Shown here: in pieces, positions 26,501-30,977 of the stretch
How the letters are laid out: each line of letters opens with the position of its first letter
How positions within the stretch are numbered: position 1 is the first letter of the stretch
Assembly: GCA_002309255.1 (NCBI GenBank)
Contig: DBXI01000061.1
Location: 1-30,977 of the forward strand
Direction of reading: 5' to 3'
DNA from: Bacteroidales bacterium UBA1216
GTDB taxonomy: Bacteria; Bacteroidota; Bacteroidia; Bacteroidales; Paludibacteraceae
Length of the DNA: 30,977 bases
The notes under the pieces: generated by a model
The model's database searches: none
Told to the model about the DNA's origin: nothing
What the model saw: the letters and a program-made list of their open reading frames with translations, nothing else
Program-made: the position numbers and the translations under genes

Positions 26501-26824
26501 TTCCCCTTCGATGCGTACAGCCACACGCCTGCTATGGCCGGCGTACAACAGCCTGGCTTGACAGGTCAGGTCAAGGAGGATATACTCTCTCGCTGGTTCG
26601 AATTAGGCTTGGAGGTGAAGGACGGTGCTATCCGTATCAATCCGATCATGCTCCGCAAGCAGGACTTTGCCGGAGGCAAGTTGAGCTTCACGTATTGCGG
26701 CACGCGGTTCGTTTACCACCTGTCGGTTTCTGATGAGAACACACTGATCCCGCAGTCTACCGCCAAGCACATCTTCGCCCGCGATGGGCAAGTCAAACAA
26801 TTAGACGTATATATCAAGTTATGA
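23555..26824 (+). CDS. Cytoplasmic beta-1,3-glucan/oligoglucan phosphorylase, GH149 or GH161 (GH94-related)
   Basis: 1089 aa with no signal peptide or membrane segment, so cytoplasmic. It should cleave beta-1,3-oligoglucans with phosphate to glucose-1-phosphate. Visible features include PSGVNRQTQNVYSTLVDGYKKTE, AYQGNWRDIFQNWEAL, NASTADGYNPYRI, DPWSNIGYWGDHQIIYL and RPEWNDANNALVGNGASVVT. The last matches the position of the GDWND motif of GH94 phosphorylases, which makes D645 the candidate general acid. The length exceeds typical GH94 (about 800-900 aa) and fits GH149 or GH161, whose known members act on beta-1,3-oligoglucans. I favour GH149 but cannot separate the two by eye. Two repeat-encoded segments look inserted: VEREKTVSLKEKS (about 190-202) and GESGNSGESGTS (944-955). 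Its stop overlaps the GH30 start (ATGA), so translation is coupled. Confidence 0.83.
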   Translation: MVNGKYIDINGEKFYEIRNYDRMQPFFISIASDTDLWMYLSSTGGLSCGRRSPDFALFPYYTDDKITQNYTFTGARTLVRVQSKVWEPFSVNNDALYEVERRICKSVTGNCILFEETNLTLGLRFRYTWQPADRFGWVRKAYIENLAPQPQEFELIDGVQNVLPSGVNRQTQNVYSTLVDGYKKTEQVVVEREKTVSLKEKSLNTPLVLFRMEAIMVDKAEPSESLRCNTAYSIDTDDFTILTSSMQLDAFRHGGTIHPEPESKGVQGAYLLYNTLTLQSGESREWMFVMDVEKDACDVHQLLHEISKPDHKQVVLNALQATTANLRAIVAHNDGVQLTGDEAQDARHFANVLFNTMRGGYYADDYTIHSADFAHHVQVFNHALYEQYKPFFSSLPELLKRDELEDRIIDRLDHQLHRLFMEYLPLTFSRRHGDPSRPWNNFDIRVKDKDGHPLIAYQGNWRDIFQNWEALSASYPNYVNAIIAKFLNASTADGYNPYRITSEGIDWEVINPDDPWSNIGYWGDHQIIYLCKLLELSRDHDPKALNELIAQREFAFAAVPYRIKSYNEIVANSKDTIRFDDEAHQRILSLIPTYGQDARLILDKDNQPLLVTGAEKLLITMLAKLSNHIPGAGIWMNTLRPEWNDANNALVGNGASVVTVCYLYRYMQLLKQLFIEAGDATYAVHAEVVKLTYDLIQALMNNLVEKDGAGEFTQQAVRPYTDAAGLAGETYRNAAYAGFNGERVDITAKMLAESIDVLSLLVKNTIECNRRQDGLYNAYNLVKFSKNTIEVTELYEMLEGQVAVLSSGLLSADEAADLLDAMRQSALYREDQQSYMLYPNRRRPSFLEMNNLPAEAAELPVVQKYLGTILKQDCDGGIHFDASFRNANNLPDELKELYEQTFNHHAFTGRSGTFYKYEGLGSIYWHMVSKLLLAVGENIAKIYGESGNSGESGTSSLTRLIAHYRAIKEGLGLHKSPEQYGSFPFDAYSHTPAMAGVQQPGLTGQVKEDILSRWFELGLEVKDGAIRINPIMLRKQDFAGGKLSFTYCGTRFVYHLSVSDENTLIPQSTAKHIFARDGQVKQLDVYIKL
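24125..24159 (+). repeat. 35-base segment shared with the GH81 gene
   Basis: This stretch (GAAAGA, then AAAGACCG, then AAAGA and AAAG at matching spacing) aligns without gaps to 8593-8627, 27 of 35 identical by hand count. It is read in the same frame in both genes, giving VEREKTVSLKEKS here and AERTKTATLKEQR in GH81. The two proteins are otherwise unrelated. Confidence 0.65.
26384..26419 (+). repeat. Four in-frame 9-mers in the phosphorylase gene
   Basis: GGAGAATCT, GGAAATTCT, GGAGAATCT and GGAACATCC encode GES-GNS-GES-GTS at residues 944-955, a flexible hydrophilic loop between IAKIY and SLTRLIAHYRA. Base use is A/T-rich compared with the GC-rich flanks, which suggests a recent slippage expansion or insertion. 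Confidence 0.85.
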
Positions 26825-28461
26825 AACACTCATTTCTTCTATTGACGCTACTGGTCGCGCTGACAGCGTGCAGCAACCGCATACCCACCACCGAGGTGCG
26901 TCTTACCTCCGCCTCCGGCGACAAGTACGCACTGCAGCAGCCGATTATCTTCCACAAAGGCCACTCGCCGATGCCACTCGTTACCATCAACCCACAGGAC
27001 GAGCGTCAGACCATCGACGGCTTTGGTGCGTCCATCACCGAGAGCTCGGCCTTTGTGCTGGCTTGCCTCACGCCCGAGCAGCGCCAGATGGTGCTCCGCG
27101 AACTGTTTGGCGAACAGGGTTCGAACTTCTCCGCCACGCGAACGGTGATCGGGGCGAGCGACTTCACCGTACAAGGAAAATACTCCTACGACGATGTACC
27201 CGGTGACACGGCGCTCACGCATTTCTCCCTCGCCGTGCATCAGGATGGCTGGAAGAAGACCGACTACCCCCAGATCAAGGACGAGCAGTTCGATATGTAC
27301 CAGTTCATCACGGAGGTTGCCGCTCTTAAGGCGAATCAGGCGGATGATACATGGCGACTTGTTGGTTCGCCGTGGACGGCACCCGCTTGGATGAAGGATA
27401 ACAACCTCTTCTTCGACAAAGCCAACCGCCGTGGCGGAGCGCTCCTGCTGAAGTGTTACGACGCGTTTGCACGTTACTTCGTCAAGTATCTTGAGGCGTA
27501 CCGCGAGGCTGGCGTGGAGTTCTGGGCAGTCACGCCCGAGAACGAACCCATGGGCAACGATGGCTCGTGGGAGAGTATGGATTTCTCTCCCGATGCGGAG
27601 GCTACGTTCATTGGCGAGAATCTGGGTCCCACGCTGGCGCAGGATTTTCCCGACGTCAAGATCTTCTGCTTCGACCAGAACACCTTTGAGGCGGCACCGT
27701 ACACGGCAGCCGTCTATGACCGCAACACCCGCGCCAACGAGTACACCGCCGGCACTGCCCTGCACTGGTACGGATCAACGATCTCCTGCTTCCCTGAGGT
27801 GCTCGACTCGCTGCATGCTCTCTATCCCGATAAGATACTGATGCACACCGAGGGCTGCATCGACAACCTCGGTCGTCCCGGATGGCCGGGAGTGAGCGAC
27901 TACGCTGGTTATCAGGAGTCAGGATGGTTCAACAACGATGCTTTCTGGTGGGGCGAGAACGCCACCGACTGGGCGTACTCCACGCCTTGGTGGCCTGAGT
28001 GGCACCCGAAATATTCTGCTGTTCATCGTTATGCGCAGTACATCATCGACGGCGTCAACCACTGGATGACCGGTTACATCGACTGGAACTGTGTGCTCGA
28101 CTCCATGGGCGGCCCCACGCACGTGCTCAACCACTGCGGCGCGCAGGTGATGGTCGATTACAACAACGACATCATCTACTTCACACCCTACCACTACGCG
28201 TTCCGCCACTTCTCGCGCTCCATGCGCCCAGGGGACATTGTACTCGGTGTATCGATGCTCGCCTCCCTCTCCGATGACCGCTCACCGCTCAACGACGATC
28301 TGCACGTATGTGCAGTCAAGAAGCCCGATGGAGCGATAGCTATCAACATGCTTAACAAGGCAGAGGAGTCCGCGAACTTCAACCTGCAGCTCGGCGAGTA
28401 CTTTGCTACGATCCACCTTCCCGCCAACTGCGTCGAAACCATCGAAGTAGAACTGCCCTAA
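26821..28461 (+). CDS. GH30 glucan hydrolase lipoprotein, probably acting on beta-1,6-linked glucose
   Basis: 546 aa with the lipoprotein signal MKHSFLLLTLLVALTAC (Cys17). GH30 features: QTIDGFGASITESSAFVL, RTVIGASDF, VGSPWTAPAWMKDN, VTPENEPMGND with acid/base E242 (the Glu of NEP), ALHWYG, and LMHTEGCIDN with nucleophile E344. The C-terminal beta domain (NDIIYFTPYHYAFRHFSRSMRPG; INMLNKAEESANFNLQL) is also typical. Characterised Bacteroidota GH30 enzymes in beta-glucan loci include beta-1,6-glucanases and enzymes that remove beta-1,6 side glucose from laminarin; the subfamily (GH30_1 or GH30_3) cannot be fixed here. It starts within the last codons of the phosphorylase gene with a four-base overlap. 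It probably trims branches so the linear chain can be phosphorolysed. Confidence 0.92.
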   Translation: MKHSFLLLTLLVALTACSNRIPTTEVRLTSASGDKYALQQPIIFHKGHSPMPLVTINPQDERQTIDGFGASITESSAFVLACLTPEQRQMVLRELFGEQGSNFSATRTVIGASDFTVQGKYSYDDVPGDTALTHFSLAVHQDGWKKTDYPQIKDEQFDMYQFITEVAALKANQADDTWRLVGSPWTAPAWMKDNNLFFDKANRRGGALLLKCYDAFARYFVKYLEAYREAGVEFWAVTPENEPMGNDGSWESMDFSPDAEATFIGENLGPTLAQDFPDVKIFCFDQNTFEAAPYTAAVYDRNTRANEYTAGTALHWYGSTISCFPEVLDSLHALYPDKILMHTEGCIDNLGRPGWPGVSDYAGYQESGWFNNDAFWWGENATDWAYSTPWWPEWHPKYSAVHRYAQYIIDGVNHWMTGYIDWNCVLDSMGGPTHVLNHCGAQVMVDYNNDIIYFTPYHYAFRHFSRSMRPGDIVLGVSMLASLSDDRSPLNDDLHVCAVKKPDGAIAINMLNKAEESANFNLQLGEYFATIHLPANCVETIEVELP

Positions 28462-28469
28462 CAACATGG

Positions 28470-28512
28470 CGGCATCACGAAATTAACCGTGTCGTCCTCA
28501 CGTAATAACGAA
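28470..28512 (+). repeat. Degenerate CATCACG/CGTCCTCACG repeat before the 28562 gene
   Basis: The gap after GH30 holds GGCATCACGAAATTA, then CCGTGTCGTCCTCACGT (28487-28503), then AATAACGAAAC, followed by an A-rich leader with two CAAAAAAA units. The 17-mer recurs with one mismatch at 29902-29918 in the next gap. No TAnnTTTG element is seen. Confidence 0.7.
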
Positions 28513-28561
28513 ACTACAAAAAAACAAAAAAACAATAATCAACCACTAAAACAACAATCCT

Positions 28562-29848
28562 ATGAAAAAGATTTTCTTATTTGCAGCCGCTATGCTTGCC
28601 GGTTTGGCAGTGCAGGCTGAGCCGGTAGTCAGCGGTGAACTGTTCGCCACCTTCCAAAAGCACGGTGACACCTTCTACAAGGGTAGCGGTGAAACTAATC
28701 TTGAGGCAGAGCACTTTGACTGGAACATCAACTATTACATCGTTTTATGCGGTGATTCTATGTGGCTGCGCGCAACCACAACCGAAGACAGGACTTTCAA
28801 TGCAGGATGGCAAACTCAACTTCGCGTTTGGAATGCAAGTGGTACATATGATACGCAGCGAAGCGAAGTGCAGACCAATGAAGGTGGCGGTACAAAGAAC
28901 TGCTTCACCTCAGTGGGTAAAGATTTTGTCGCAAAAAATGCAGATGCATTGAAGTTCCATTTCTTTGTTGACTGGGAAGGAAACTGTACAACGCAACCTT
29001 ATGATTTCAACCGTGCATCCGTCAATAATCCTATTGACGACAACGTAGCTCCGGTCATTGACCCTACAAAGGTGACGATGGAAGATGTTAACGGTGTCCT
29101 TGTCTTTACTTTCGGTGAAGTAACTGCGGACGATGAGTATTTCTTCTATGTCGGCGATAAAGACCATAATGTTGGCAGTGTATCCTTGAACAACAAGGTT
29201 TATATTACCAAACCGACCGTTGAGGACGGCACTACGTATGTCTTCAAGTGCGGTGCTGTTGATTTTAATGGTAATATATCTGAAACGAAGGAGTTCACAC
29301 TTGAGATGCCGTTTGATCCGGCTGTCGATCTGGCGCTTAACAAAGCCTGTAAGGCCGGTGCCGTGCAGAACGACAACACGGCAGACAGAGCAGTCAATGG
29401 CAATCCGGATAATTTCTGGACTTGCTTCGGACAGGGCGAGGAAACCGACTGGTGGTGGAGCGTTGATCTGGGCAATGCATACAAGATCAACCAAGTAACG
29501 ATCCACTTCAACGATGCATGGGAGGCGTATAGCCTGCTCTATAGCTGGGACAACGAGACATGGAAAACCGTCTTGGAGAATGAGACGGCTGAGAGCAACA
29601 GCACCAAGGATTATAACACACTGGATTTCTCCGCACGTTATCTGAAGGTAACGAGCGTCGGCTCTCATCTGGGCATTCGCGAGTTCAATGTGTTCGCCAC
29701 TGGCTTGGCGGAACAGGATCAGCAGACCCCGACATCCGTTGTGGCAACAGACGAACATCTTAATGTGCAGAAACTCATTCGTAACGCTGAACTCCTTATC
29801 CTACGCGATGGCGAGATCTATACCGTCCAAGGAACACTCGTTCGCTAA
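28562..29848 (+). CDS. Secreted F5/8C protein with lineage-specific YYIVxCGD module; non-catalytic
   Basis: 428 aa. The signal peptide MKKIFLFAAAMLAGLAVQA has no lipobox. Residues about 20-160 carry a module with NYYIVLCGDSMWLRA, LRVWNASG, FHFFVDWEGN and a final YDFNRASVNNP. An FN3-like segment follows (VFTFGEVTADDEYFFYV, CGAVDFNGNISETKEFTLEMPF), then an F5/8C (CBM32-like) domain at about 260-385 (LALNKACKAG, VDLGNAYKINQVTI, REFNVFATG), and the shared C-terminal tail (LLILRDGEIYTVQGTLVR). The same module order appears inside the giant protein at residues about 761-1151, with the near-identical AVDFNGN and LEMP words. No enzyme motif is visible. Inferred role: a small glucan-binding companion, perhaps derived from the giant protein or a source of its module. 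Function is unproven. Confidence 0.85.
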   Translation: MKKIFLFAAAMLAGLAVQAEPVVSGELFATFQKHGDTFYKGSGETNLEAEHFDWNINYYIVLCGDSMWLRATTTEDRTFNAGWQTQLRVWNASGTYDTQRSEVQTNEGGGTKNCFTSVGKDFVAKNADALKFHFFVDWEGNCTTQPYDFNRASVNNPIDDNVAPVIDPTKVTMEDVNGVLVFTFGEVTADDEYFFYVGDKDHNVGSVSLNNKVYITKPTVEDGTTYVFKCGAVDFNGNISETKEFTLEMPFDPAVDLALNKACKAGAVQNDNTADRAVNGNPDNFWTCFGQGEETDWWWSVDLGNAYKINQVTIHFNDAWEAYSLLYSWDNETWKTVLENETAESNSTKDYNTLDFSARYLKVTSVGSHLGIREFNVFATGLAEQDQQTPTSVVATDEHLNVQKLIRNAELLILRDGEIYTVQGTLVR

Positions 29849-29860
29849 CCTCGAACAATC

Positions 29861-29891
29861 AAGTTTGGGCGGATGATTACCGCCCAAACTT
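29861..29891 (+). terminator. Perfect 12-bp hairpin after the F5/8C gene
   Basis: AAGTTTGGGCGG (29861-29872) and CCGCCCAAACTT (29880-29891) are exact inverted copies around a 7-base loop, 12 bases after the stop codon. No T run follows (ACACAGAATG), so it may be an atypical terminator, a 3'-end stabiliser or a processing site, and it may set the last gene apart. Confidence 0.6.
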
Positions 29892-29901
29892 ACACAGAAT
29901 G

Positions 29902-29930
29902 CCGTGTCGTCATCACGTCATCACGTTATC
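29902..29930 (+). repeat. CGTCATCACG repeat before the last gene
   Basis: CCGTGTCGTCATCACGT is followed at once by CATCACGTTATCA, that is, tandem TCATCACG units. The first 17 bases match 28487-28503 with one mismatch. An A-rich leader leads to the ATG at 29956. Confidence 0.75.
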
Positions 29931-29955
29931 AACAACAATAAAAAAACATACAACA

Positions 29956-30977
29956 ATGAAACACTTTATTTCTTCGATCATCGTAGCCACTGCGCTACTG
30001 ATCTCCGTACTGCCTGTTCAAGCCAAGCAGTACTGTCATGAAACTCTTACGCAGGGCGAAAACACCATCTACCTGACCTGCGAGAAACTGTCGGAGGGCA
30101 GTTACAAGATGGTTATTGAGGCAGATGTAGAACTGAATGGTTTGGGCGGATCATTCATGGAACTCAGCGACGGCAATCACGACATGCGTGAGTTCATGAC
30201 CGCAAGTGCCGACAAGAAGTCGCTGGTGATTGCATTTACGTCAGCCAAAGATCCGCGGATCTATACGCCGCTCTACGTTATGATGCCTGGCGAGGTCAAC
30301 TTCGGCGAACTCAATGACATTGAGTGGGGCTTGTGCAATAACGACCAGACGGAATACACCATCACCGTGGTTCAGCCCGCTGATGGCGGAACGATCGGGG
30401 CAAGTGTGGCTAAGGCCACCTATGGTACAGAGGTAACACTGACCGCTACACCTGATGCCGGCAAGCAGCTGGATAAGTGGTCAGTAACCGATGCAGAGGA
30501 CAATGCAGTGACTGTCAAGAACGGTAAGTTCAATATGCCGGCAGCCAATGTAACCGTAACGGCTACTTTCCGTGACGAGCTGCATCTGACACCTGCTACG
30601 TTCAGCGGCAAGAGTGAGTTCGATGGTGCGAACTATGAATGGAGCATCACGCGCAATGTGGATCAGACTCTGAGTTTCGCTATCAGCTGGGACAAAGATC
30701 TGGAAGGCGCTAATCCTCAGATTAACATCAATAATGGTGCTTTCCGTGGTATGCAGTCGCAAGGCAAGAGCGCAACCTACACTACCACCGACACATATGA
30801 GGATGGTGACAAGCTGCCTTTCTTCTTCTATATCGCTTACACAGGCAACGCCGCACGTATTGATGTTGATTATACCGTCGGTGACTTCAACACCCCATCG
30901 GCTGTGGACAACGTTTCTTCCGCTTCTGCAGCCACGAAAACCATCATCAATGGACAACTCTTCATCATCCGTGACGG
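29956..30977 (+). CDS. Secreted protein with divergent InlB B-repeat, 3' end cut by window edge
   Basis: 340 complete codons are visible and no stop is reached. The signal peptide MKHFISSIIVATALLISVLPVQA lacks a lipobox. Residues about 25-130 (YCHETLTQGENTIYLTCEKL, SYKMVIEADVELNG, YTPLYVMMPGEVNFG, WGLC) form a cysteine-framed domain I know by pattern from secreted Bacteroidales proteins but cannot name. Residues about 133-206 are a divergent InlB B-repeat (VVQPADGGTIGASVAKATYG, GKQLDKWSVTD, FNMPAANVTVTATF). A second beta-rich domain follows (ANYEWSITRNVDQTLSFAISW; FFFYIAYTGN). The last visible residues, KTIINGQLFIIRDG, are the start of the tail shared with four other proteins, so probably only about 10 residues are missing. 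No catalytic motif is seen. It may be a surface binding protein of the PUL or the first gene of an adjacent cluster. Confidence 0.8.
   Translation, partial: MKHFISSIIVATALLISVLPVQAKQYCHETLTQGENTIYLTCEKLSEGSYKMVIEADVELNGLGGSFMELSDGNHDMREFMTASADKKSLVIAFTSAKDPRIYTPLYVMMPGEVNFGELNDIEWGLCNNDQTEYTITVVQPADGGTIGASVAKATYGTEVTLTATPDAGKQLDKWSVTDAEDNAVTVKNGKFNMPAANVTVTATFRDELHLTPATFSGKSEFDGANYEWSITRNVDQTLSFAISWDKDLEGANPQININNGAFRGMQSQGKSATYTTTDTYEDGDKLPFFFYIAYTGNAARIDVDYTVGDFNTPSAVDNVSSASAATKTIINGQLFIIRD

Noticed and set aside
26848..27765. Minus-strand open frame of 305 codons
   Set aside because: Antisense shadow of the GH30 gene; no signal peptide or recognisable motif.

Overview
The window looks like the core of a beta-1,3-glucan polysaccharide utilization locus (PUL) from an uncultured Bacteroidales-type Bacteroidota. 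Evidence for the group: an adjacent SusC/SusD pair, two promoters of the Bacteroidota form (TTG or TTTG about 20 bases before TAnnTTTG), A-rich leaders instead of strong Shine-Dalgarno sites, many surface-lipoprotein signals, and a recurring short C-terminal tail resembling the end of a type IX secretion (T9SS) sorting domain. Family or genus cannot be fixed from this sequence alone. All supported genes lie on the + strand.

Layout. Positions 1-384 hold no convincing gene. A promoter at 385-416 leads into a giant (about 2213 aa) non-catalytic multi-module binding protein, followed by a secreted GH81 endo-beta-1,3-glucanase with two F5/8C modules. A second promoter at 11020-11051 leads into SusC, SusD, a SusE-position surface glycan-binding lipoprotein, a GH16 lipoprotein, a GH128 lipoprotein, a secreted GH16 with a tail, a third GH16 (lipoprotein), a GPH-family MFS sugar transporter, a large cytoplasmic phosphorylase of the GH94/GH149/GH161 group, a GH30 lipoprotein that overlaps it by four bases, and two secreted non-catalytic proteins. 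The last is cut by the right edge.

Inferred working model. GH81, GH16 and GH128 enzymes cut long beta-1,3-glucan at the surface. The giant protein, SusD and the SGBP hold it, and SusC imports oligosaccharides. GH30 probably removes beta-1,6-linked glucose. The MFS carrier moves products into the cytoplasm, where the phosphorylase yields glucose-1-phosphate. No GH3 or GH17 gene and no regulator (HTCS, SusR or ECF sigma/anti-sigma) is present in the window.

The most unusual signal is not a gene. Short degenerate tandem repeats with 7-12 base units sit in several gene junctions and also inside coding sequence: the SusD signal peptide, a GH81 inter-motif segment and two places in the phosphorylase. 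A 35-base stretch encoding nearly the same peptide occurs, in the same frame, in GH81 and in the unrelated phosphorylase. Also notable are a module shared by the giant protein and the 28562 protein, and a clean split between proteins with a lipobox and proteins with the C-terminal tail.
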